Notes: generated from the sequence alone by a model not told the origin. 31,921 nt of DNA from Nymphaea colorata (GCF_008831285.2 NW_022204808.1:1-31921), one strand, 5' to 3'. Counted from the stretch's first letter, positions 9,976-20,701 are shown. Made by a program: numbers and translations.

Positions 9976-10263
9976 TCATCTGTAATAAAAATTGAGGTAG
10001 TGGTTGTGAACCGTATCCCATTAGTGACGACTCATCTTGAAGGGGTCCGGCCCGTTGATCATAAACGACTCCGGCTTGGCAATTTCTTCATTAGCCTTGA
10101 TCAACCGGTCGACCTTGTACTCGCACTGGTACCATACGACCATCAGGGTACTAGCAATAGCTAGTCTTCTGAAGATTTCACTCCGCTTCTTGGCTAGACG
10201 GACAGTGCGGTTGCGGTAGAGCTAACTCATCAGGCTGACCTCAGCACGTCGAAAGATGTTCAT
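9976..10263 (-). CDS. small single-span membrane protein (95 aa)
   Basis: Frame of 95 aa. A basic N-terminus (RNRTVRLAKKRSEIFRR) precedes one short hydrophobic span (LAIASTLMVVWYQCEY), then a charged helix and a C-terminal part with GPDPFKMSRHEWDTVHNHY ending in TGA (9976-9978). The layout (basic, single helix, soluble tail) is like small mitochondrial inner-membrane subunits, but I recognise no family. Its ATG is only 11 bp from the divergent ATG of the coiled-coil gene at 10275, so the two must share a promoter or overlap in their leaders. The short length and lack of homology keep confidence moderate; the close divergent start and biased composition argue for a real gene. Confidence 0.65.
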
Positions 10264-10268
10264 GAATT

Positions 10269-10276
10269 ATTATAAT
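10269..10276. promoter_or_regulatory. ATTATAAT palindrome in an 11-bp divergent spacer
   Basis: The self-complementary ATTATAAT lies between, and partly over, the start codons at 10263 (minus) and 10275 (plus). Read in either direction it gives TATAAT, so one element could serve both genes. Inference from position and recurrence. Confidence 0.4.
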
Positions 10277-10690
10277 GTACATGCAACGGTCGCAGAATTA
10301 ACCCGAAAATAGAACCACAGTTGACCTCCTCAGGGAGAACGAACGATTAAATAGTAGGAGCAACATAATGCAGGGGATCTGGGCAGCATGAAAGTAGAGT
10401 TGGGAAACATCAAGATCGAACTCTATGCCGTTTATGAGGAAAACCTCCGCATGCGCGACATGCTGAAGGAGCAGGAGAGGGACCGCCTGTTGGTCAAGGA
10501 AGCAGAAGCTGAACTGACCCGTTTGAAGACACTCCTGCGAGAGGTGACCGAGAAGAGGGACAGCATGCCTTCGTAACGGGAGGAAATAAAAGATCGAATT
10601 ATCATGAAATTGGAGGACGAGCTGATCTGCACGAGGATCTAATTGAAGTAGGCCAACTTGCAGCTCCATAAGTTGACGCGCATGCAATGA
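10275..10690 (+). CDS. coiled-coil protein (131 aa)
   Basis: Two exons around a 20-nt intron at 10354-10373, giving 131 aa. After about 15 residues nearly the whole protein is heptad-like coiled coil (TVDLLRENERLN, DMLKEQERDRLLVKEAEAE, LTRLKTLLREVTEKRD), continuing through TAA/TAG codons as Glu to TRMQ and TGA (10688-10690). A second in-frame ATG at 10281 is an alternative start. The neighbour downstream on the same strand starts about 140 bp later. Such short coiled coils occur in basal-body, centriole and vesicle-tether proteins; nothing more specific can be said. Confidence 0.8.
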
Positions 10691-10832
10691 TTGTTAGCGA
10701 GTATGAGTCCTTCCTGATGAATACTGTTGGACAGGTAATCATAACAGGAGGAGAGGGGAGGGTGGGTGCGCGCTGTAACTGGTGTTTTGGGTTTATTGTA
10801 TGATGAGTCAGCGATGGAGATGTATTATATTG

Positions 10833-13268
10833 ATGGGTCAAACAAACTCTGAACCTCTTTAACCGCGTTCCCTTCTAGCCAAGAACTGGCTACCTTTGGA
10901 ACGAGACCCAAATGTGTTCGTCCACCGCATTACCCAGGAGCAGCTCCAGCGTCACTACATGAGAATTTTGGTCAAGGACCTGCCGCGGGAGACTGCCCTC
11001 TTTTCCACCCGCATGACCAGCCACCAACCTCACATCTGCAGACTCCTCTACTTCCACCCCGCCAACGCCCAACAAAGAGGAGCTCCTGACCACGAAAAAG
11101 ACTTCAGAGAAATGCATATTTACACTGATAGGATAGCCCCGATGAGGGCCTGGCGGAGGGAGAAAGTGGTGGCGGCCGTACAGGGGCTGCGAAGGTTAAT
11201 CGGCATTCACGGTCCCATCAAGATCACGTAGCGGATGATTTGCGAAAATTAGGTAGGTGAGGTGCGGGTGTGGATCAGCGAGAATCCAGTCAACAACCAC
11301 CCAGACTCCAAGTATATGAGCGAATAACAGTCTATGGGGGATTTCGCTGCCATCCTCACCAAGAAAAATATGGAATTGGTCAGCCTCCTCATGGGCTGCA
11401 TCACTCTGAAAGAAGCGTATGAGCGGCTAAACAAGTACAGAGAGTAGCAGTCTCCGCACCAAAACTACAGTCATAGGGCTTCAGGCAGTGGTGATTTTAA
11501 GAAGAGGTTAGATTTGAAGTAGAGAAATGGAGCCTCATACAAAAATGTCTTTGGATAAGTCCTCGAATCGATGAAAGTGAAACCTTAGGGGCCAGTTACA
11601 CCTAAAACCGGAGTCAAGACGTTTGAAAAATTTCCACAAAGCGCTTTCGTTCCTAAATAAATCGATAAAAGTAAACCGTCGTCACAAATTAGTGGCCTTA
11701 GCAAGTATAGGGAGTTTTTAATTCCCAATAAAAATGGAATAAACGATGAAAAAATGCTAAATAAATCTAACCCAAAAACAAATCCCAATTAATGCTCACT
11801 TGAATATCGCAAGAGAGATGATTTTCCTGAACAAAAGCCCAGCTTTAAACTGAATAAGACAAATGATAATACCTTAGATAGCAATAAAAAAAATGTCTAG
11901 TTCGCTTCCTTTGCAAATCCAAATGGAAGACAATATGAGCCAACCAAGCCTTTTATCTTTCAGCACCGCTTCTAGACTGCTTCTAATTTATCACCTCCCA
12001 TCAACTATAACTCTCCCAAGGGAAAAACTGACCCTGCGTGGAACAGCAATAACGAGATTTGTAATGTCTACGCGAGCCAAAGCGAATGCCCCAAGGAGCC
12101 ATCAAAGTGGCAGAGTGGCAGTGCTTTTAAAGAGGATCGAATCAAGAGCGGCGGAGGGCTTGACATCACTATCATTAACAACAATGTTAATAACTATATC
12201 AGTAACATCACTCACAATCATATAGTCAAAGCAGACAAAGAAGAATAACCCCAACCGACCTACCAGTTTAAGACTTTCCCAAGACCCACCGATCAGAATA
12301 GCAGCGTGCATTCGTCTAACCAGTTCATGAAGACTTCTCAAAAACCGAAAGAAAAGCCATATAATATTCCTATATTTTTGCAGCAGAAGAAAAAAACAAG
12401 TAACCAATGGGCTGAAGAATCGGCATAACTCAATGAAAAAATGAAAGCCAATAATCTAAGCAGAAAAAATACAGTTTCATCTAACCCTTCATACTAATCT
12501 CCGCATCAATTTTCCAGCTAAAAAAATCTAGATAAGCTTACTAATGACGCCATCAGCAAAACAGCCCCTCAGGAGTAGAGGCAAAAGTCTTTCAACCTAT
12601 CTAAGAATAACGAATCATCAATGAGTACCAATAAAATTACTCCATTTAACTTCAATAGTTTATACCCCTTAACTCCCACCCAACCTCTCAACTCAGGTCA
12701 AAACTTCACTTCCTTTCAGAAGAACCAAAATCACTTTTAATTTAAAATTCCCTTAAGAACTAAGACGATGGAGTTTTATCAAAAAGGCAAAGGAGGACTA
12801 AAAAATGAGGAACTTCAAAATAAGAGCTTTACACAAGCTGACTTTGATAAGAGTTGCAATGATATTAAGGTTGAAACTATGCCCGTTTTTCTTCAGCCAA
12901 AGCAGTAAAAAGTGCCATAGCCGATGATTAAACAATAAAAAACAGTTGAACCGATGATAAAACAATAAAAATCACCATAGCCTATGGTTAAATCATCTCT
13001 AGTTACTTAATAGACATAAAGCAAGCCTATATAGAAGAAACTTTAGTTCAAGAAGCAGCTTAGAAACTAATTCAAAGACTTACTTGGAGGAGGAGATACA
13101 AAATAGAAGCAATAATAGGTGATAACGATGCTGCCTCTATGTAACACTGAGGAAAAAGGTGATGGCAAATAATGCAAATAGGGGAATCTGAAGGAGAAGA
13201 TAAAGAGAAAGCAAATAGTATTCGCATAGTTGAAAAAAGAAGCTCTAAAAGTGCTTACTGATGACTGA
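10833..13268 (+). CDS. large protein of unknown function with disordered tail (811 aa)
   Basis: Continuous frame of 811 aa ending TGA (13266-13268); standard-code reading breaks it into fragments because TAA and TAG occur dozens of times. The start at 10833 gives MGQTNSEPL, a possible myristoylation site; an in-frame ATG at 10800 would add 11 residues. The first 220 residues look folded (FVHRITQEQLQRHYMRILVKD, REMHIYTDRIAPMRAWRREK, GEVRVWISENPVNNHP). The remaining 590 are low-complexity, rich in Asn, Ser, Lys, Pro and Gln. Near the C-terminus (about 12900-12995) a short imperfect repeat of the type P-Q/E-PMIKQ-K occurs three times. The last 60 residues are basic and helical. I do not recognise the N-terminal domain. 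The layout (small folded head, long disordered tail) suits a scaffold or cytoskeletal linker, which is inference. Confidence 0.82.
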
Positions 13269-13391
13269 GCCATCTTGTTTGAGATACTCCTTAAATGATT
13301 ATTTAATCACTAATAAAGCTTTACACAATCTTATTATCTAAACTAATTTAGTGTATATGCATTATTGACCATAAAATAGTATGATTGATAA

Positions 13392-14228
13392 TCATTTCTC
13401 ATCTTGAAAGCATCGGTAGGGGCAATGGTCCTTCACTCTAAGCCATTTCTGAATGCATTCCTCGTGGAAGTGATGTTTACAGCTCAACATTACTATTTTT
13501 GATTAACCACTCATTTCTTCCTTTTCCAGTAATCCATCCAAGCAAATAGAGCATTCCCCTATGGTATCCCTTACAGTTGAATCGATGGTGGTGGCTGCAC
13601 TGATCCTGTATATGCTGCAGTCAAGCAGAGCCTAGTTCATCCCTCCATTTGCCACTGAAAACCTGCGATTATGGTGCAAACTAGAGCAGTAGTGGTAGTA
13701 TTCCTTGCTGACAATGACGCATATGATGGAGATGAGGAACGTAGTGGCCGCGTAGAGCATCCAGACAATCATAGAATCCTCCGAACTAAAAGAGCATTGT
13801 TTCAGCAATTCCGAAAAAAGACAAATGGAGAAGAGGACGAAGTTGCATTACTCGCTATTTGTTCCCTTGGAGACGGTGTCCATTGATTTTTGGTTGGAAG
13901 TGAGGTGAAGCCCGTCAGCTACCAATGCCGAGTATAACAGCATGATGATCAGTATGAGGTTAAGGTTGTCCCAAACCAGCCTAGTGTAGAAGATGGGCTT
14001 GCTTTCTTCGATTCTGCACTTAATATAGAGTTTTCTCAGTTTAGAGCTTTTCTTCATTATGCGTAGGGATGCGTACATCTCGATGAGGAAGAAGATGAAG
14101 GCGAGTTCGGTGAGAGTGTAGATGTAGCATTGCGGAAGGGCCTAGAAGAAGTAGATGATGGCTGCGATGATCAGAAGGATGCTTTATAGTATCACAAGGG
14201 GGCCGATTCTAAGTATGCTTGTGAACAT
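13392..14228 (-). CDS. multi-pass membrane RING-H2 E3 ubiquitin ligase
   Basis: Uninterrupted 278-aa frame. About four hydrophobic spans are visible (LVILESILLIIAAIIYFF, ELAFIFFLIEMYA, LNLILIIMLLYSALVA, MLYAATTFLISIICVIV). The C-terminal 60 residues carry a RING-H2 finger: CSIC, then CKHHFHEEC, Trp in IQKWLRVKDHC, and CPYRC. The spacing C-x2-C, C-x-H-x2-H-x2-C, C-x2-C and the Trp before the last pair are typical of active E2-binding RING-H2 domains. Such proteins ubiquitinate clients at the ER, Golgi or plasma membrane. The protein ends 7 residues after the last Cys. It is tail to tail with the 811-aa gene (123 bp between stops). Start chosen at the first ATG giving an N-terminal signal-anchor-like helix. 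Confidence 0.88.
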
Positions 14229-14695
14229 GTGGGATTGCAAGATTAAATGTAAAATTAATCCATTATGCCATTTGTGGCTGGTACCCTTTATTATGAGTTT
14301 TAGTGGCGTCGGAAATTGTATATGCTACCTCAACAAAAAATAAAAAAAGGTGATGCGTTCAATTATCATATGCATATCACATGAAAGAGCTAAAATAAAG
14401 AACCTCCCTTGTGAAAGAAGGGAAACGATGATATAAATTTTGAATTTTCGGATGTTGTTTGAGGCATATAGAGATCAATTATTTTTTATAATGATCTAAG
14501 ATGGAAATATCATTAAAAACTAACTTCCTTATTCTATTTTTTTCCTAAAATATAATAACTATTTTTAATAAAGAGAGAAAGGCATATGGACATATAGATG
14601 GGGACGGAGCGAGAAGATAGTGATTGGTTGTTATGTTGGTCAAAAATATTTCTTTTTATTGATACTTCGAAATAATATAAACTTGCCCAATTTCT
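14229..14695. other. 467-bp divergent spacer
   Basis: Lies between the start of the RING gene (minus) and the start of the Aurora-like kinase (plus), so it should contain both promoters. It is A/T-rich with runs such as AATAATATAAAC about 20 bp before the kinase ATG, and a 6-bp inverted repeat TCCCTT/AAGGGA at 14405-14423. I found no convincing gene or RNA. Confidence 0.55.
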
Positions 14696-16073
14696 ATGAG
14701 GCTACGCGTGTAAACTAATCGGCACTTTGCCTCAGTCGCCGAATTTTCATTCATCAAGGAGATAGGAGTCGGCTCCTTCGGCAGCGTCAAGCTCGCCTTA
14801 CACCTACAAACCAACAAATGCTACGCTGTCAAGATAGTACCCCCTTCACTATCCAGGTCGACATCAGTAATGCCGGCACTGAGAACGAATTGCTACTTTT
14901 GGAGCGGGAGATAAACCTACATGCATCGGTGGACCATCCGCACGTGATAAAGCTGTGGGACACCCTCATCGAGGAGGGGACGGTCTACATGATCATGGAA
15001 CTGGCAGAAAACGGCACCCTCTTCGCCTACCAAAACAAGCATCGAGTCATCAGCGAAGCGGAAAGTTTCAAGTTCTTCAGCCAGACCCTCTCCGCCATCC
15101 GCTACCTGCACTCCAAGGACATGATGCACAGGGACATCAAGGTAATCCATATCCTATTTAGCCTTAAAACATATTGCTGGATAGCGCTTTCAACGTCAAG
15201 ATATGCGACCTGGGGTGGGCGACTGATAATATTCAAATGAAGCGCAAGACCTTCTGCGGAACTTATGAATACATGGCACCCGAAATGGTCTTTTAGAAGG
15301 AATACAACTATTCGATTGATGTGTGGGCGTTGGGAGTGCTGCTCTACGAATTGCTTCATAGTTTTGCTCCATTTCCAGCTAAGAACTTGTAGGAAATGCG
15401 TGAGAAGATAAAGATGGGATTCTATTAGTTGGGCAGCAATTTCAGCAAGGAGCTGAAGAGCCTCATCATCGACCTCCTGCAGTTTGATCCTGAACAGCGG
15501 CCCTCCATTAGTAAGATCATTGCCCACCCCTGGATGGAGAAAATGCGCAAAGAGATCAAGGGCGAAGTCGGCAAAATCAAGAATGAGCTGCAGGGAGAGA
15601 CCTCTAAGCGGGCAAAGGTGGAGCGGGAGAAGGGTGATAAGGGGTCGCAGGTCAACTTGAACCGCAAGCACAAAAGATTCTAGTCTCTGGCCAACTAAAA
15701 CTGCTTGAAGGGCTTCTAGACTACGCAGACCACCCAGTTCACGCAGGTAGTAGAGAAGTTGGCAGCTGAGGACAAGAAGAGGGCAAAGAAGAAGTGCAAG
15801 ACTCAGGGGGAGGAAAGCATTGAGAAACTGATCACTGAGGGAGGGCAGATCATCGATTCAATCAAACCTAAACTCAGGAAGGAAAAAGAAAATACATCGC
15901 ATTTGAAGCTGACTTCAGACATCTCTAAATCCTCACTCACTTTTAAGGGTGACTCTACGCTTGGGAATATGAAGATGAAGCGAATCGCTGAGAAGTTGAG
16001 TGAGCTCACCAATAAGTACCCTCTATAGAAGAAGAAAAGCCGTCTCAAAATGCAAAAAGAGGAGTACTTCTGA
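14696..16073 (+). CDS. Aurora-like Ser/Thr protein kinase with basic C-terminal tail
   Basis: Three exons with 20-nt introns at 14837-14856 and 15142-15161; 445 aa. The kinase domain begins near residue 17: glycine loop GVGSFGSV (24-31), ATP-binding Lys46 in CYAVK, HRDIKPEN catalytic loop (the E is TAA at 15165-15167, right after intron 2), DLGWATD at the magnesium site instead of the usual DFG, activation segment RKTFCGTYEYMAPE, and a complete C-lobe ending HPWM. The DxGW plus the CGT-Y-APE segment point to Aurora/PLK-like mitotic kinases. After about residue 275 comes a 170-residue Lys/Glu-rich tail, predicted helical or disordered, with KR clusters that could be nuclear localisation signals. 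Aurora kinases act in chromosome segregation, cytokinesis and cilium control. The gene converges on the p23 gene (57 bp between stops). Confidence 0.9.
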
Positions 16074-16130
16074 TCTATTGTTTTTATAATTAGTGTGGGT
16101 TAGGTGGGTGAGATTATGGGAACAGCATCA

Positions 16131-16641
16131 TCACTTCTTCTCGCCTTCCAAATCCTCCTCCTTGTCTAAATCGTCCAAGTTTCCATCCTCGTCGTCCTCG
16201 TCAGGACCTCCGAAATCTAGATATTTCAATTTTTACTCTGCATTTGGTTGGGATCGAAACCGCCAAGGCCCTTATTGGGGTCCTCCTCTTCTTCATCTTC
16301 ATCGACCCACTTAGCCCAGTCGACCTGAATATACTGGTTCTTTTGGGTGGACTTGATGAGCCTGGGCCAGAAGGCGCCATTGGCATTCTTTTTCTTCAGT
16401 ACGAAGAGCATGTGGAAGCCGGTCTTAGTCCACTTGGACTCCTCCGCTACAACTTCGTCGAAGAGTTCCAGTTGGAAGACGTACTTCTTGCCGCCGCTCT
16501 CGCCCTCGAAGTTGAGATGGGTGGCAGTGAGGTCAACCTTTTCGGCGGTGATGTCCATGAGGTGAACCTAGACGAAGACGCGGTCCTTGCGCTGGGCCCA
16601 TTTGGTGGTTGGGTGGCTGGGTTAAGGTACACGTACAGCAT
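16131..16641 (-). CDS. p23-type HSP90 co-chaperone (CS domain)
   Basis: Three exons; 20-nt introns at 16617-16636 (after only five coding bases) and 16217-16236; 156 aa. The CS domain starts at once (HPTTKWAQRKDRVFVQV), with the p23 signature FWPRLIK and the segment YIQVDWAKWVDEDEEEE. It ends in the acidic, Gly/Asp-rich tail typical of p23/Sba1. The second intron contains an in-frame TGA, so retention would remove the acidic tail and leave a shortened protein. p23 binds ATP-bound HSP90 and slows its ATPase, stabilising client complexes in cytosol and nucleus. Length and order match the family. Confidence 0.93.
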
Positions 16642-16836
16642 TAGGTGTTGAAGTGTTATTATTATATATTCGAGAATGCACCAGAATTATTAAACACATC
16701 CAAAACTAGCAAGAGAATCAACTTTTATCAGAAACATAAAAAGAGGGCATTTAAACCCAACAAAGAGAAATCTCTGAATGTAGCAAGTAGGAAGTCAGCA
16801 AATGGGTTTTGATGGCATTGACCCATTATAGAATCG

Positions 16837-18190
16837 ATGATCGATTTCAATTTAAACTTCAAATATAGTTCTCATCCCGAGCATGGCCACCAAAGCATGT
16901 ACTCTCTTTCCGATCCAGAGTTGACCGTATGCAAAAACTTCAGGCTCTGCCGCAAGCTAGGGACTGGAGCTTTCGGTGAGATCTACCTAGCAGAGAACAA
17001 GACCAACCCTGCAGAAAAATTTGCAGCCAAACTATAATAAACCAGCACCAAGTTTCCCCAACTCTACTACGAGGCCAAGATATACAAATACCTCAACTCG
17101 TTCGGTCCCTCCCAAGGCATACCCAAAGTAGCACCTCCCCTATACAGGCATACGCAGTCACCACCGAAGGACAGTATAACATCATGCTGATGGATCTGTT
17201 GGGATCCAGTCTGGAAGATCTATTTACCTAGAACGGCAAGCGGTTGAGTCTGAAGACGGTGCTGCAGTTGGGGGAGCAGATACTGGACCGCATCGAATTC
17301 ATGCACGAGAGGAATATCCTCCACAGGGACATCAAGCCGGACAACTTCCTCATGGGCGCTGGCAAAAATGCACACATCGTCTACATCGTTGACTTTGGAC
17401 TCTCCAAAAAGTTCATACAGGATAGTAAGCCCTCTCTCACGCAGACAAACACATCCCCTATAAAGAGGGCAAGGAGTTGACTGGCACAGCTAGGTACGCA
17501 AGTATCAACACTCACATGGGGATCTAACAGTCGCGGAGGGACGATATTGAGTCGATCGGTTATGTGATGATGTACCTTCTGAGAGGAATATTGCCATGGA
17601 TGAGCATGAAGGCCAAAGATACCAAGACGAAGTACAAGATGATAATGGAGAAAAAGATCTCAACGCCTGCGGAGTTTCTAACTAAGGGCTTTCCGAATGA
17701 GCTTGCACTGTTTATCAACTACGCCAAGGGACTAAAATTTGAGGAGAAGCCTGACTATAAGTATCTGAAGGGCCTGCTGACTACCGCTAGGAAGAACAAC
17801 AAGATCGAGATGGATGGAGTATACGACTGGACCATCAAACCGACCATCAACAATATGGCACTCGAATTGCCAACTAGCCAAAAGGTGGAGACTGTGAAGC
17901 CTAAGGAGAAAGAAAAAGAGAAGTAAGAGCGAGAGCACGTGAAGAATAAGAAAGAGGAGGCCATGAACCAGGCCCTCAACAGTTTCCAGGTCAACGGGAC
18001 AGTCCTCAAGAGCAACCAGCCCAGCCAAAACGGAGCCAAGAAGGACAGCTTCAAAGAAACCACCAAGAGCCTCAACAAGAGTGGCCAGCTTCCAAGCAAG
18101 AACCAGAATAGCATCCTAGGATCGGTGGGACTGGAGACACTTATTAACACCAAGATTTCCATTCCCAAGATCTCAGTAATCCGAAAATGA
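16837..18190 (+). CDS. casein kinase 1 family Ser/Thr kinase
   Basis: Three exons with 20-nt introns at 17128-17147 and 17425-17444; 437 aa from this ATG. A second in-frame ATG at 16897 (MYSLSDPEL) could be the true start, giving 417 aa. The CK1 features are all present: [16 protein letters not shown] (E = TAA at 17035-17037), [47 protein letters not shown], and the CK1-specific [17 protein letters not shown], in which TAA (17525-17527) supplies E directly before a CAG-encoded Q. The kinase domain ends about residue 330; the tail is rich in Lys, Ser and Asn. CK1 enzymes act in trafficking, DNA repair and ciliary signalling. It converges with the coiled-coil gene at 18252 (61 bp between stops). 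Confidence 0.95.
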
Positions 18191-18251
18191 TGATTTTTTA
18201 GCTTGTACATTATGGATGCCTCAAAAGAGCAGAAATATCAAATATAAATCA

Positions 18252-19235
18252 TCATATTGCCTTGGCCAGTAGGTCTGAGAGGTAGGAGTGTATCCTAAAG
18301 CTGGAAGTGCTTAGATCCCTAAGGCTTTCCAACTTGCACCATTCCTTGACTTGCAGCTTGTCCATTATGGTTTGGCACATCTTTTCGATGTGGGTGAGGC
18401 GGTACCCTAAGAAGGAACCGATTTGCTATATTTTGCCTTCGAAAGATGCCTCAGGAGTCACTCCCAACTTCTCCTTTAACAGCCTATCTACCAACTACTG
18501 GTAATAGCTGCTACTGCCATCCAGCTTAGGTTATATTCTTATATCCTCTGCTCTTTTGGGAATCTACTATGTCCTTCTAAAGGTCTCCTATGCCCTCCTG
18601 GGTTTGATAGCGATGGCTTCAGCTTAAATGAGGCGCTGCTTATACTCTGCTGCCTTTTCGGTAAGTACCAAATTGTCAGCTTTTAGCTAATCGCATCTGC
18701 GTGCAAATGCTTCTTTGAGTCTAATAACTTCCTTTATTTCGCTTTCGTATTCAATATACTTCTGATTTATCTTCTGCACTCCTGAGTTCTCCTTGTTTTC
18801 GTATTCCTTCAGTTTTTTTAGAAGGTATTCATTCTCATTTTAGAGGGAAAGCATCTTGGTCTTTTCATCCCCTGTCGATTTGGTCTTCTCCTTAAGTTTT
18901 ACGTTGAGAATTGATATTTTTTAGTGCAATTCCTTGTTGGCAGTGACCTTCCTCTTCAAGTTTTATTCACTCTTCGATAAAGCACTTCTCTCCTTATCCA
19001 GCTGGTTTTGCAATTCTTCGCATTTATTTTAATATACTGCCACTTCTTCCTCTAATTCCTGGCTAAATTTTTTCAAGTCTTCATTGGCAGCAATGGTGCG
19101 TTCAAGTTCCTTTTCAAGCGTATCGACCCTACGTTTCAATTCTGCGTTTTCCTTTTGGAGGAGACTGATGAGCTGTGATGCTTTTTCGATGGCTTCCTCC
19201 ATCATGTTGCCCTCGCTTTCTCTCCTCTTTTTCAT
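18252..19235 (-). CDS. long coiled-coil protein (327 aa)
   Basis: Single exon of 327 aa. Residues about 10-220 are almost continuous coiled coil (KASQLISLLQKENAELKRRV, EKELERTIAANEDLKKF, SLENENEYLLKKLKEYEN), with many TAA/TAG codons falling at heptad positions where Glu is expected. The last 90 residues are different: SSYYQELVDRLLKEKLG, FEGKIEQIGSFLGYRLTHIE and a mixed hydrophobic end (LSDLLAKAI), which may be a small globular head. I recognise no family; centrosome, basal-body or golgin-like roles are possible. Its ATG faces the ATG of another coiled-coil gene 20 bp away, an arrangement that would favour co-expression. Confidence 0.85.
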
Positions 19236-19240
19236 CAGTT

Positions 19241-19248
19241 ATTATAAT
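19241..19248. promoter_or_regulatory. ATTATAAT palindrome in a 20-bp divergent spacer
   Basis: The same self-complementary octamer as at 10269 lies between the ATGs at 19235 (minus) and 19256 (plus), 5 bp from the first and 7 bp from the second. A shared bidirectional core promoter is inferred. Confidence 0.4.
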
Positions 19249-19255
19249 ATGCTGC

Positions 19256-19971
19256 ATGTCGTTCGAGTTTAACTCTAAAATACAGAATCTCACCACCAAG
19301 CTGCACGGACTCCAACAGAACAATAAGAAAGAAACGGATCTCGAAGATTTGAAGGATCAGCTCAGGAGGTTGAATGAATCGCTCCAAAAAGAACTTTTGC
19401 AAGCGGAAAAAAGGATCATAAGGGTGGAAGGTAAATTGGCTAAGCGAGAAGATGCTTCGAAAAGATCGTAAATGGCAATAGAGACAGTGTGGAATGGGAA
19501 AGAAGAGAAGGTAAGTGAAATTATCGGGGGATGGGTGGAGCAGTATGAGGAAAAAGCAGAGCAGGCGCGTACTTTGCTGATGCGGGAGGAGATGAATTAT
19601 CAGATTAGACTGCAGGAAGAGCAGGAAGTTGTTGCTAAGTAACTCAGAATGCATGAAAATCATGTGAAAGACCTCATGCATACTCTCGAGAAGGAGGTGG
19701 TCAAGCTGAACGCTATTAACTCTCAAAACTATGCAGCAATCGGCAAAGAAATCATCACTGCTAAATAGGCAATAAACTAAGGAATAATCCACACCGACCA
19801 AGTACAATTCTATATACTTAGCTAAGAGAAGACAAAGTGCGTGAAATCGAGCGTAGGATGAGCAAGATGAAATAAAGCATAAAGAGCAGATGCCATTCGA
19901 TAAGCGAGGACATAGGCTCTAAATCAAGCAAGCTGAAGCATGTCATGAAGCTACTTTTGTAGATCGATTGA
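19256..19971 (+). CDS. coiled-coil filament-like protein (231 aa)
   Basis: Two exons with a 20-nt intron at 19802-19821; 231 aa. Coiled coil extends over most of the length (LEDLKDQLRRLNESLQKEL, EEMNYQIRLQEEQEVVAKE, HVKDLMHTLEKEVVKLN), with a break near GGWVEQY. The intron keeps the heptads going into REDKVREIERRMSKMKESI. The size and near-continuous rod recall SF-assemblin/giardin-like striated-fibre proteins of protist basal bodies, but I cannot confirm that from motifs. It shares a 20-bp divergent start region with the 327-aa coiled-coil gene and ends 45 bp from the Rab gene stop. Confidence 0.85.
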
Positions 19972-20016
19972 CATCTGATTAAATCTAACCATTTGCTTGT
20001 GATAAGGATTATCATA

Positions 20017-20701
20017 TCAACAGCACTTTTTATTCTCAGGCTTTTTCTACACCGCTCCCGTCTTCAATTTGAATTCGTTCTTCTTCTGCATCACCTTGGT
20101 CACCACTTGGCTCTGCGGGGCTTCCTTCTTCTCTGCCTTCGGGTGCACTTTGGTCAATTTCTATGCCAGGTTCTTGAAGACTACGTCCACGCCGTCTCCG
20201 GTTTTGGCGCTCACCTCCGTGTGCTCGATCCCCTTTGCCGCGCAGTATTAAAGCACTTGTGCGTTGTTGAATCTGCCCTCCTGCTGGTCCGCCTTGTTGC
20301 CCGCTATTGCCAAAACCACATTAGCTTCAGCGAATTTTTCAACCTGACTATTATTAGGGGTACCTCGCCGGCCCAGAACTCCTGGATGTCTCTGAAGGAC
20401 TGGTCGCTGGTGAGATCATAGACCATGATGATGCCGTGCGCGCCCTTGTAGTATGCGCTGGTAATAGTGCGAAAGCGTTCCTGTCCCGCAGTATCCCAGA
20501 TCTGCAATTTGACCTAGCTGCTATTGATGGAGAGCGATCTGGATAATGCTGGTGATACTTGAATCTAAAATCGACTCCGATGGTGGCGAGGTAGCTCTCC
20601 TGGAACTGATCATCTGCGAACCTGCGAAGGAGGGAACTCTTTCCGACAGAGCTGTTGCCGATGATGACTATCTTGAATAGGTAGTCGTACTCCCTGATCA
20701 T
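20017..20701 (-). CDS. Rab-family small GTPase
   Basis: Three exons with 20-nt introns at 20539-20558 and 20344-20363; 214 aa. G1 is GNSSVGKSS (15-23), switch I ends [10 protein letters not shown], and G3 is [20 protein letters not shown], a Rab1/Rab8-like switch II. G4 is GNKAD and G5 is VSAKTGDG. The C-terminus is Lys-rich and ends KKCC then TGA, a double-cysteine geranylgeranylation signal. Such Rabs control ER-Golgi or Golgi-to-membrane vesicle traffic. One departure: after [14 protein letters not shown] the usual NIxxVLVGNK reads [10 protein letters not shown], within family limits. Only 39 bp separate its ATG from the stop of the upstream gene, so its promoter is tiny or lies in that gene. 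Confidence 0.95.

Noticed and set aside
14405-14423. TCCCTT/AAGGGA hairpin in the divergent spacer
   Set aside because: A 6-bp stem with a 7-nt loop is expected by chance in 467 bp and has no link to a transcript end.
15165-15167. Reading TAA/TAG as glutamine, as in Tetrahymena
   Set aside because: Conserved Glu columns in CK1, Aurora, amine oxidase, HMG-CoA synthase and MORN repeats are all UAR, while CAA/CAG fills the Gln columns.
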